Source of the DNA: Bradyrhizobium sp. C9
GTDB taxonomy: Bacteria > Pseudomonadota > Alphaproteobacteria > Rhizobiales > Xanthobacteraceae
NCBI RefSeq assembly: GCF_002532045.1
Contig: NZ_NWTG01000005.1
Location: 248,001 to 312,000, forward strand
DNA: 64,000 nucleotides
Reading direction: 5' to 3'
Made by a program: the position numbers and the translations under genes. Shown here in pieces: positions 38,801 to 44,763 of this stretch (the stretch's first letter is position 1; each line of letters opens with the position of its first letter). The notes beneath the pieces were generated by a model. It ran no database searches. It was not told where the DNA came from and saw nothing but the letters and a program-made list of their open reading frames with translations.

Positions 38801-41660
38801 GGTCGTTGGTGGTCGTGATGTTGGCCGTGCTGTAAACGGTCACGGCTGAGGCGTCGTTGCCATGACCGCCATTGCCGCCGAACGCCAATCCAACGGAGGC
38901 GAAGGTGGCACCGCCGGTCGCTGAGACCGCAAAGCCGCCATCGCCACCGCCACCACCAATCGATTGCGCGAGAATGCCGTTGGAGCTCACGCCATGTGTC
39001 GTGATGCTGCCATTGGCGCCGACGAACACGTTGCCGGAGGTGCCGCCAGGTCCGCCCTTGCCGCCCAGCGCGAACGATTCGCTGCCGAACACGCCAACCG
39101 AGACGGCCACTGCGTATCCGCCGTTGCCGCCACCGCCGCCGATCGATTGTGCGACGATGCCCGACGAGCGGGCGCCACTGGTAGTAATGTCACTCGCCGA
39201 GATCGCACCGATAGCGTTGCAGGCTGCATTGGCGTTGACACAGACATTGTTGGCGTTGCCGCCGGCGCCGCCGCTGCCGCCAATGCCGTTGCCGATAAAG
39301 ATGCCTGCGGAGACCGCACCGGCACCATTGCCGCCGCCGCCGCCGACCGACTGCGCCAGGATGCCGGCCGCGTCATTGCCGCCTGTCGTGATCGATCCGT
39401 TGTTCGTCACGGTGACGACGCCGCCGCTGCTGCCGCCTGAGCCGCCGGAACCACCAACTGAGAACAGCGCTGCCGCGCCGAACCCACCGTTGCCGCCGCC
39501 CCCGCCGATCGATTGCGCCGTGATACCGGTCGAGAAATCCTTCTCCGTGATGATGGTCGCCGAATTGGTGACGGTGACCGCGCTGCCGTTGACGCCCGCA
39601 CCGCCCTTGCCGCCGAGCGCCGCAAGCCCGGCCGCGCCACCGCCGCTGCCACCACCGCCGCCGATCGACTGCGCGAGAATGCCTTCCGAATTGGCGCCAA
39701 AAGTATGAATCGAGCCGCTCGCAGTGACCGTGACGGCGCCGCCGATGCCGCCGCCGGCGCCATCGCCGCCCAGCGAGATCAGGCCCGCGCCGAAGCCGCC
39801 GTTGCCGCCGCCGCCTCCGATCGATTGCGCGAGAATGCCGCGCGAGAAATCGCCATGCGTCACCAGCGCAGCGTTGTTCGACCCGACGACGACCTCGCCG
39901 CCGGAGCCGCCACCACCGCCGGCACCACCGATCGCAAAGACACCGACCGAGCCGCCGCCATTGCCGCCGCCGCCGCCGATCGACTGCGCAAAGATCGCAT
40001 CGGCGGCGATACAGGACGTGCAGTTCTGGGAGATGTTGGCGTTGTTATCGACCGTGACCTTCATGGCGTCGCCGGCGGCGCCGCCGCGACCGCCAAGCCC
40101 CGATGCACCGAGCGCGAAGCCGCCATCACCGCCGCCGCCGCCGATCGACTGTGCGAAGATGCCGGCCGCCGTCGTCGAGTTCGACGCATTGGTATAGGAG
40201 CCGGTTCCCGTCAGCGTCATCGCGCCGAAATTGTGGACCTCGACGGTTCCGCCATTATTGCCGCCGCCACCATTGCCACCGCCGCCAATGTAGCCGACGC
40301 CGACGCCGCCGGTGCCGCCGCCCCCGCCGACCGACTGCGCAAAGATGCCTGTCGACTGATTTCCGATAACGGTGAGCGTGGCGCTGTTGCTGACAAAGAC
40401 GTTGCCGCCGGCACCGCCGGTCGAACCGCCGCCGCCGAAGCCGACAACGCCGCCGCCATTGCCGCCCGCGCCGCCGCCACCTCCGACGCTCTGCGCGTAG
40501 ATCGCCGATGCACCCGTTCCGTTGGTGCCGATCGATCCACTTGTTGTCGTGACGGAGACCGAACCGCCCTTACCTGCGCTCGAGGAACTGCCACCGAACG
40601 AAAGCGCACCGATCGATCCGCCGCCCGAGCCGGCAAAGCCGCCTATGCTCTGTGCGAAAATGCCGAATGCATTGTCGCCCACCGTCGTGATCGTGCCGCC
40701 GGTCGTAACCTTGACCGTCCCTCCGTCAGAGGCGGCCGCGCCCGAGCCGCCGATGCCGGCAATATTGAGACCGTCCGCGGAGCCGGCCGCGCCACCGGCA
40801 GCGCCGACGCTTTGCGCCCAGATTCCGGCCGCGCCCGCGCCGTGCGTTGCGATGTCGAGCACATTATTGATCGTGACTGATTTCGGCGCTCCGCCGTTCT
40901 TGCCGTCGCCGCCGACGCCGACTGAGCCGAAGGTGTCACCGTTGCCGCCAGCGCCGCCGGCACCACCGGCGCTGAGGCCCAGGATGCCGTGGGCATTGGT
41001 GCCTGTTGTCGAAATCAATCCGCCACCGGTCGTCGTGATGGTGACATTGCCGCCGTCACCACCGGAGCCACCATTGCCGCCGATACCAGGAACCGGCACG
41101 AGCAAGACCAACGCGCCGAAGCCGGTTCCGCCATCACCTCCTGCCTGTCCGACGCTTTGCGCCACGATGCCGGCGGCATTTGTGCTGGTCGCCTGAAAGC
41201 CGACTCCGGGGCCTACGAAATTCACCGCAACGTCTGGCGCACTCGATCCGCCGGAACCGTTCGTCCCGTGAATCGGCAGGCTCGTTCCGTTGGACGCTTT
41301 CCCACCGCCGACCGATATGTTGGCGCTCGCGGTGCCGCCATTCGGCGCGATGTTTCCTGCGAGATTGTTGACGTCGAGCGTCGTGTTTCCGCCGGCCGGG
41401 CCGGCGCCGCCATTCGGGAAAGTCGCCGGTGCACCGGAGCAGGTGGTCGTTCCGCCAACCGGCGTATCCTGTTGGCAATCTGCCAATGCAGGCGACGGCG
41501 CATCGATGACGGTGAAGAGCAGCAGCGCCAACGCGCACAAAATGCGCAAGGGCAAGGACCAACGGAACTTCAGTTTACGCGGCGTCGACGTCCACGGGAC
41601 ATGAATGCTAATATAGTTTTGCGTGGACGTACCCGCTCCCCAAGCTGTTGGGTTGCGCAC
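29802..41660 (-). CDS. Giant glycine-rich autotransporter adhesin-like protein
   Basis: A 3952-residue type Va secreted protein starting at GTG (GAGGG just upstream). Parts in order: an extended signal region (basic stretch, then SLPLRILCALALLLFTVIDAPSPALA, cleavage near residue 60); a passenger of about 3100 residues made of some 50 repeats centred on GILAQSIGGGGGNGGF, one roughly every 60 residues, each with TVTN-type strands and Gly-rich turns; a non-repeat beta-helical stalk containing a CGAFGLPTSTCG pair; and a C-terminal autotransporter beta-barrel (from about residue 3650) ending in GAKVSW with the terminal aromatic. Surface adhesion or biofilm is the usual role of such proteins. It is flanked by a mobile remnant and an IalB gene. 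Confidence 0.93.
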   Translation of the reverse strand: MRNPTAWGAGTSTQNYISIHVPWTSTPRKLKFRWSLPLRILCALALLLFTVIDAPSPALADCQQDTPVGGTTTCSGAPATFPNGGAGPAGGNTTLDVNNLAGNIAPNGGTASANISVGGGKASNGTSLPIHGTNGSGGSSAPDVAVNFVGPGVGFQATSTNAAGIVAQSVGQAGGDGGTGFGALVLLVPVPGIGGNGGSGGDGGNVTITTTGGGLISTTGTNAHGILGLSAGGAGGAGGNGDTFGSVGVGGDGKNGGAPKSVTINNVLDIATHGAGAAGIWAQSVGAAGGAAGSADGLNIAGIGGSGAAASDGGTVKVTTGGTITTVGDNAFGIFAQSIGGFAGSGGGSIGALSFGGSSSSAGKGGSVSVTTTSGSIGTNGTGASAIYAQSVGGGGGAGGNGGGVVGFGGGGSTGGAGGNVFVSNSATLTVIGNQSTGIFAQSVGGGGGTGGVGVGYIGGGGNGGGGNNGGTVEVHNFGAMTLTGTGSYTNASNSTTAAGIFAQSIGGGGGDGGFALGASGLGGRGGAAGDAMKVTVDNNANISQNCTSCIAADAIFAQSIGGGGGNGGGSVGVFAIGGAGGGGGSGGEVVVGSNNAALVTHGDFSRGILAQSIGGGGGNGGFGAGLISLGGDGAGGGIGGAVTVTASGSIHTFGANSEGILAQSIGGGGGSGGGAAGLAALGGKGGAGVNGSAVTVTNSATIITEKDFSTGITAQSIGGGGGNGGFGAAALFSVGGSGGSGGSSGGVVTVTNNGSITTGGNDAAGILAQSVGGGGGNGAGAVSAGIFIGNGIGGSGGAGGNANNVCVNANAACNAIGAISASDITTSGARSSGIVAQSIGGGGGNGGYAVAVSVGVFGSESFALGGKGGPGGTSGNVFVGANGSITTHGVSSNGILAQSIGGGGGDGGFAVSATGGATFASVGLAFGGNGGHGNDASAVTVYSTANITTTNDLSNGIFAQSIGGGGGNGGFSIAGAATNGVAVALDKSGSGANGADGKAVTVTSIGNISTGVSGGAGAGSNGILAQSIGGGGGNGGFAGAFSGAGLASVNLSFASSGGTGGAGGVVTVNNNSAATASNTIETWQANSNGILAQSVGGKGGNGGFSLSGGGAGYGAVSVGLGGDGGSGSNSDVVTVTSYGAVTTHGDHSDAVAAQSIGGGGGNAGFAIAASGSGMASAGISLGGTGGAGSDANTAKVTSTGAITTSGLSSNGLVAQSIGGGGGNGGFAIAASGSENGALSLAFGGAGGSGGTAGLASIDSTGNITTSGAQSAGILAQSIGGGGGNGGFAVSGTLTISSGGSASFAFGGDGGAGSKAGAVHVGSTGNIFTSGPSSDGILAQSIGGSGGKGGFSGSLALASGAAIASAVGGNGGSCTGGGQCNSGGAVDVTSIGNITTTKDSSMGIYAQSVGGGGGNGGFSLAASATMDYNSVGKSKGGTGGTGGTGGTVTVTSIGEVHTQGSESTGIFAQSLGGGGGNGGFAIGASLSYSGSTDLNSVGGNGGTGNNSSKVTVTTQQTSGTDLTGLSVKTEKDNSVGILAQSIGGGGGNGGFSIGVSLSAGSDAANNTVGGSGGAGGSSGTAGILMVDVTNHGAISTAGRNSSGIVAQSIGGGGGNGGFAIAATATVSDSKGSAQAIGGKGGASNNTSGDVHVTNVGNVTTGGDLSFGILAQSIGGGGGNGGFAIAGSLSTNGAGVTNATGGDGGGGNAAGNVLVKSDGTILTTGNGSGGIVAQSIGGGGGSGGFSGGIALGLGGDATTNTMGGKGGPGSDGGTVTVQSGLNGSGSLILTLGDNAAGITAQSIGGGGGNGGFSVGTAFSSSDKSSTNTVGGSGGNGGMGKDVTVTNAAQIITTGLLSHGILAQSIGGGGGNGGFAVSGSLSVGTDSAASTTGGGAGTGQKAGAVTVTNSGAISVGTLGPRDGTIAILAQSIGGGGGTGGFAGGVSVSSNGKAINNTTGGNGGSGADANTVTVTNSAALSANGANAGGIVAQSIGGGGGNGGFSLGAAASSAKGVNQGVGGQGGSAGLAMAVEVDNNVGGTIDTKGAFAHGIEAQSIGGGGGNGGFSIGAGLSLNGDAQSTVGGGGAGAGSTGGTVTVKNFDTITTDGFNAHGIFAESIGGGGGSGGFSVSASVSANGSALDNSVGGNGAGGGNAMLVTVENSARIVTKQDSSIGILAQSIGGGGGSGAFGISAAGSTANAGSQSVGGNGGTAGIGGDVTVNNHAGGVIMTSGMYSYGIEAQSIGGGGGNGAFSIGAAASLNNDSNAKVGGGAGGAAGGAGVVTVTNDANIGTTGKGALGIFAQSVGGGGGAGGFAIGASVSASGASLGSTLGGAGAGGGAGNSVNVTNTAQIATTGTSATGIFAQSVGGGGGNGGFAIGSGVSQAKSASSSVGGSGGGGGIGLDVTVTNTSTGLIFTDGAMAHGIQAQSIGGGGGNGGFAVDGTLNLGGDASSTVGGGAGGGGGLASAVKVTNDGQIVTNGAASIGVFAQSVGGGGGSGGFAGAFNVGNGSTLTNTVGGSGAGAGNGGQVTVDNTGLIHTTNDRSIGVLAQSIGGGGGNGGFSLAASGSGGNSTTTSIGGGGGGGGSADLVSVTNSGQIVTEGKLSYGIYAQSVGGGGGNGGFTVAGTLASGSGGMVSNVGGGGGNGGNGGAVTVTNTGIIVVKGAGSVGVLAQSIGGGGGSGGFAGALSLTGGGGGQMSNNVGGHGGNGGDGGDVTVKSTGSIQTLADDSVSVLAQSIGGGGGNSAWAISAQNGGALGAEVNVGGSSNGAGGAKGKVIVDVSGGVLLTSGALSYGMLAQSIGGGGGNGAISVPDPLTTMGGGITAMVGATGGISGNGNLLTTTNANPTTTTGEGAIGLIGQSIGGGGGADGATGDISVGTGVGVLKAIAGGTSTNGGSGAAVAFSNTGNIMTSGNLAAGAVVQSVGGGGGNAILAFGVVTGTPLGIALTAGGSEGAVGNGGTVNLPSFTGAVATSGALAAGLMAQSIGGGGGYVGFTTPTGTNVGANGVSFAVGGLGGAGGLAQSVTFNATQTVSTSGVGSVGLLGQSIGGGGGFAGFWSGGSENPTVSSFVIGAIGGAGGKGDAVNMGAGGSVFTTGTGAIGVLGQSIGGGGGVAEAFGVGSSGGVKIGAGGGAAGDGGAVTIATQLVSTTGNGAHAVVAQSIGGGGGLQMAFGSDGTATASAVTGGVGGGGGNGGNVSVTTNGAITTTGAGAHGIIAQSIAGGGGIVGGGAFANAPGASGPFAGSVGGAGVAGAVTINAQANVVVTGAGSSAIYAQSVNALGVGGNIGITLGNAGLGTAQSVLGSGDGATTTNAVTIVGGANNTLTSYALLATMAGINGTAVRGGVGNEAITSFGHMIGSIDLGTGTNSIDNKPYNNNPSLMAGVFDAGAAINLGGPAAGNVLTNEGLLSPGALFNVLTTNLNGNFVQTAAGSCGAFGLPTSTCGYFGVDLDLKSATADRLNATGTANVSGAVVVNIGNAGDATPGTNTLTIISAAGGETHPNLIAQAQQTAVAQYSLVYPNATDIDLKYSIDYSPSGLTQNQHSVGNAVNAIQTAHVQTFRPIAAALFYQPTVDVLGAVYDTLSGEGVAAVEQTAISANDMFHSSILSQARFWMFDNDRNDPNSLTFYDGGRMSYAAAPGNGFPNYAKSPGQRTWRIWTTLNGGDWRYSGNPTIGTAATSSAGGGFTSGLDYQFDPTLMAGVAVGYGKAWVKIPGRDTNDSVEGSHIAGYAAKRFDNAYVMGSLGLEYFTNTESRFAAIPGTVLPPLFGSSVAPIPGFAEHLLGTFNSYSVSGMFEGGYKYRFGDYNVTPLAGLNFTSYWMNGFTENNNGAPSFIGLSFASRNVNSVPTFIGAQIDTTQLLANGGSLYAWARATWVHEFLPHRTVNPSFIAAPGFDFVIDGALAPTDLARINLGAKVALDRNVSVSADVRADLYRTPSIAGFIGAKVSW
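31810..41170 (-). repeat. About 50 tandem coding repeats inside the autotransporter
   Basis: The motif AQS(I/V)GGGGG recurs about 50 times over about 9.4 kb, mean spacing near 180 bases. The core is strongly conserved in DNA while the inter-core parts differ, so this is an old, diverged repeat array rather than a recent identical expansion. The first and last few units are the most degenerate (QSVGQAGG, QSVGAAGG; QSIAGGGG, QSVNALG). Confidence 0.85.
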
Positions 41661-41886
41661 GTTACCCTCGAATAAAATTACCTTGGTCGTACGGTCGTGA
41701 GTAGCAAAGGCACTTTGCTATCGGCTGCGCCTGGGAAACCTGCAGCCGATCATCGAAAATTAACGAAACAATTGCTACGCGCGAACCTGATAATCTGCAA
41801 CTGAGCAGGTCGCAATTCGTCACGGACAGACACGTTTGGTCATCCGGTGTGGCTTTTGGGCCATTCAAGTTCCCAAAATGGATCAG

Positions 41887-42555
41887 CTACGGCTTCGTCA
41901 TCGCGTCCAACGCTTGCGCCAGCCCGCGAAACGAGAACGGCAGTGTGAGGTCACGATTGCTGCCATCCTTGAAGGCAAGACGGCCGCGGCCGGTTTGAGC
42001 ACGCCATTTCACAAGAACGTCGTCACGCGCCTCGGTATCGGCGAAACAGCCGGACGGCAGGCAACGCCGATATGTGAGGTCCACCGCCTTGTCTTTTTCA
42101 TCGACCGACATCTGAACGGGCCCGGCGAACGTCACATTATTCGGTAGCACGACCACGATCCTCATTCCGGCGGATGGATTGCCGGGCGGACGACCGAATG
42201 CGATCTCGGCAATCGGTCCCTGCCCCTGGACCTGCAAGGTCTGCGCAACCTCGCAATTCGTCGTGCTGCCGCTATCGATGCGGCTACAGCGCATCACCCA
42301 ATCGCCGAAAGTTGCTGTCGTATTCTGCGGCAGCGAACTCACGGGTGAAGCTTCGCTCGGAGTTGGCTGCGGTGAAGCAGCCGGAGCCGCAGGAACTGCC
42401 GAAGGTTGCGGTGCCGGCGGCCGCGGCGCAGCCGGTCGCGTGGGCTGCGGCAGTGCGGGAGCCTGAGCGTGAGTTTGTTGGGCGGCACTCAATTGCGCTG
42501 CGCCCGCCGAGAGCGCGGCGAACAGAATGACGCGCATTGCTGGAAACGAACGCAT
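41887..42555 (-). CDS. Invasion-associated locus B (IalB) family protein
   Basis: A 222-residue exported protein. The signal peptide (MRVILFAALSAGAAQLSAA) is followed by a Pro/Ala-rich linker of about 50 residues, then the IalB domain: TFGDWVMRCSRI, TTNCEVAQTLQVQ, MRIVVVLPNNV, the paired cysteines of RRCLPSGCFAD, and a KWRAQTGRGRLAF strand. IalB proteins are periplasmic or surface proteins first named in Bartonella; in free-living relatives their role is unclear. The ATG at 42555 (GGGGG upstream) is preferred over 42567. Confidence 0.87.
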   Translation of the reverse strand: MRSFPAMRVILFAALSAGAAQLSAAQQTHAQAPALPQPTRPAAPRPPAPQPSAVPAAPAASPQPTPSEASPVSSLPQNTTATFGDWVMRCSRIDSGSTTNCEVAQTLQVQGQGPIAEIAFGRPPGNPSAGMRIVVVLPNNVTFAGPVQMSVDEKDKAVDLTYRRCLPSGCFADTEARDDVLVKWRAQTGRGRLAFKDGSNRDLTLPFSFRGLAQALDAMTKP

Positions 42556-43163
42556 CGAAGCCCCCATTAAAAATTATCGACCAATGCAGAAAATTTACAT
42601 GCGGGCGGCGTGACGTAAACAAAGAAATCGCAGCCAGCGAGTAGCGGAGCGTCGAAGCGATCGACGGATCGATCCCGACGTCAACCCTGGTGCGATTTAT
42701 CCGAGCGTGCTTGCCGGGGCTGCCGAGGACCGCTCGGCAATGAAGATCGTTAAATCTCCGCACCGCGCATTTCTCCAAGTCGTACACGACCTCCGCCGAC
42801 GCGATCGGGCTCGCAAGATGGCCGACACGGAGTATTCGCTCGCACTTGCCTTCAACCGACTTCTTTTTGATCTGCCCGGGCGCGCATCGTGCAAGCACCT
42901 TCTAACCGATTGAAAAGCTTTAGCTCTCATTCCAACTCGACGTCAGCCAGATCGAGCCAGTTTTAACAGGACGGCGGAGGCGCGGCGTCGCAGGAAAGAG
43001 CCGGGGCCGACTGGCTGCCCGAGCAAGTTGGCGAACGATGGAGCATGACCAATCACAGATCCGTCTGTCAGATGTTGCCATACACTGCGGAATCTGCTTC
43101 GACAGCGATCATTGGTTGCACGAGCCGGCAGGCCAATATTTCGAGATGGAGCTTGCGGTAAGC
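42556..43163. other. Divergent intergenic region, no gene seen
   Basis: About 600 bases between the IalB gene and the TetR regulator. Short frames here have no recognisable pattern. It lacks the palindrome found at the three acyl-CoA operons. Confidence 0.4.
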
Positions 43164-43874
43164 ATGAAAGCGGTGCGGTCATCCTCGCATTCCGGTGACC
43201 GGTCAGGCTCAAGACCTGCAGCGCGCCGGCCGAAAGCACCGTCCGCAAGCCGACGGGGCAAGCCCGAAAATAGTTCTGCGGCTGCAACATCCAAGTCCGA
43301 GCGATCGCGTGACCTCATCCTGCACTCAGCGGCACAGCTGTTTCGCCGCCAGGGATTTTCGGCTACGACCCTGCGCCAGATTGCAGCAAAGACCAAGATC
43401 AAGGCCGGCAGCATCTACTACCATTTCGATTCCAAGGAGCAGATTCTCGACGAAGTGCTGGACCGCGGCCTCCGCCACGTGTTCGAGACCGTGAAGAACT
43501 CGGTCGAACGTGCCGGAAAAGTTTCGCACCGGCGCAAGATCGGTCTTGCGATCGAAGCCCATCTCGTCGCGCTGCTCGAGACGAGCGACTTCACTTCAGC
43601 CAACATTCGAATCTACGGGCAACTGCCGGAACAACTGAAGAAGCCGCACCGGCCGCTGCGGCGCGCATACGCGGAATATTGGGACCAACTCTTCATCGAT
43701 GCCCGCCGCGCCGGCGAGATCCGCGCCGACATGGAAGTGGTGCCATTGCGTATGTTCGTGATCGGCGCTCTCAACTGGACGATCGAGTGGTTCAGGCTGG
43801 AAAACAGGGATGCCGTGCTCGAATTGGCCCGTCGCACGGAGACGCTGATCTTCGAAGGCGTCAATAAACCCTGA
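43164..43874 (+). CDS. TetR-family regulator, probable controller of the acyl-CoA cluster
   Basis: A 236-residue TetR-type repressor with an unusually long basic, Ser/Arg/Pro-rich N-terminal tail (about 45 residues) before the DNA-binding part (RDLILHSAAQLFRRQGFSA followed by TTLRQIAAKTKIKAGSIYYHF). The C-terminal ligand domain resembles the TetR/PaaR-PsrA type. Upstream in-frame ATGs at 43038 and 43146 exist; 43164 is used but is not certain. It is convergent with the first crotonase gene. Three identical-type palindromes in nearby promoters are its likely operators; an acyl-CoA is the likely inducer by family analogy. Confidence 0.87.
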   Translation: MKAVRSSSHSGDRSGSRPAARRPKAPSASRRGKPENSSAAATSKSERSRDLILHSAAQLFRRQGFSATTLRQIAAKTKIKAGSIYYHFDSKEQILDEVLDRGLRHVFETVKNSVERAGKVSHRRKIGLAIEAHLVALLETSDFTSANIRIYGQLPEQLKKPHRPLRRAYAEYWDQLFIDARRAGEIRADMEVVPLRMFVIGALNWTIEWFRLENRDAVLELARRTETLIFEGVNKP

Positions 43875-43881
43875 TTCCGAT

Positions 43882-44667
43882 CTATCTGCCCTTCCAGACC
43901 GGCTTGCGCTTCTCTGCGAATGCCTTCGGCCCTTCGATCGCATCCAGACTGGCATAGACCTCGGCGTGCAACTGCTCGGCCCCGATGAGGCCTTGTGCAA
44001 GCCCCAGGTCCATCGCGGCAAGCACGCTCGCCTTGGCCGCCTTGACCGATAATGGCGCGCCCTCGACGATCTTTCGCGCAAGTCCAAGCGCACGTTCGCG
44101 TACGGCTTTCGGCGTGTCCTCAAGCGAGTTCAAGAACCCATGTTCAGCGAGCCGCTCGATCGGGATCGTCTCGCCGGTCAGAACCATCTCCATCAGGAGT
44201 GGTTGCGGCACCATCCATAGCATTGGCACCGCCCACGGGGACCCCCGCCCTATCTTCACCTCGGTTATCCCCGCGCGGGTGCCGCGTAACCCGATCCTCA
44301 AATCACACTTCAGCGCGAGCATCATCCCGCCGGCCATCAAGGATCCCGTCATGGCAGCAATGATGGGCTTGGAGACCTTCTGCATCGCATGCTGCATGGG
44401 ATCACGCATCAGCGTCAGAATATCTACCCCGTCCCTCGCCCGGATCTCTGCGGCCTGCTTCAGATCCAACCCCGCGCAGAATACCCCGCAATCCGCTGAG
44501 GTGAGGATGATCGCGCGGACGGAGGCGTCGTCTTCGACCCGGCTCCACGCGTCGGTCAGGCCGTTCATCGCCTCAACCGAGAGCGCGTTCTTGCGTTCCG
44601 GACGCTCGATGCTGACGGTCGCGATGCCGTCTTCGACCGAATAGCGGACTTGCTCTTTTTCACCCAC
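43882..44667 (-). CDS. Enoyl-CoA hydratase/isomerase family protein (crotonase 1)
   Basis: A 261-residue crotonase-fold enzyme acting on a CoA thioester. The oxyanion-hole strand CGVFCAGLDLKQ and IIAAMTGSLMAGGMMLALKCDLRI are typical. The position of the first catalytic Glu (GGG-x-ELA) is Met here (GGMMLALK), while the second Glu is kept in GITEVKIGRG, so it may be an isomerase, hydrolase or decarboxylase rather than a hydratase. The start is set at the GTG at 44667, where AAGGAAGA lies upstream; the ATG at 44694 falls inside the operator palindrome and is unlikely. It is divergent from the acyl-CoA synthetase. Confidence 0.85.
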   Translation of the reverse strand: MGEKEQVRYSVEDGIATVSIERPERKNALSVEAMNGLTDAWSRVEDDASVRAIILTSADCGVFCAGLDLKQAAEIRARDGVDILTLMRDPMQHAMQKVSKPIIAAMTGSLMAGGMMLALKCDLRIGLRGTRAGITEVKIGRGSPWAVPMLWMVPQPLLMEMVLTGETIPIERLAEHGFLNSLEDTPKAVRERALGLARKIVEGAPLSVKAAKASVLAAMDLGLAQGLIGAEQLHAEVYASLDAIEGPKAFAEKRKPVWKGR

Positions 44668-44684
44668 GATATCTTCTTCCTTGA

Positions 44685-44704
44685 ATTCTAACATTTGTTA
44701 GAAT
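44685..44704. promoter_or_regulatory. Operator palindrome 1 (TetR-type)
   Basis: ATTCTAACATTTGTTAGAAT, a perfect 9+2+9 palindrome in the divergent promoter between crotonase 1 and the first acyl-CoA synthetase. Two near-identical copies lie at 47665 and 50927. Confidence 0.85.
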
Positions 44705-44763
44705 ACATCGCCGCACGCCAGATGCAAGAACATGGCGCAGCTCTCGAGGCAGGAGGAAACAAG

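Noticed and set aside
31810..41170. Regular repeat spacing reminiscent of a CRISPR or satellite array
   Set aside because: The repeats are in-frame coding units of about 180 bases with a clear protein motif; no cas genes and no short identical repeat-spacer pattern.
30843..41196. Long plus-strand frames rich in Pro/Pro-Pro-Pro and Arg/Ala opposite the autotransporter
   Set aside because: They are the complement of Gly-rich GGN codons in the minus-strand gene. No start sites, no fold patterns, and they stop and restart with the repeat spacing.
42707..42913. Small plus-strand frame upstream of the TetR gene
   Set aside because: No signal, domain or ribosome site; reads as chance open frame in a 600-base gap.
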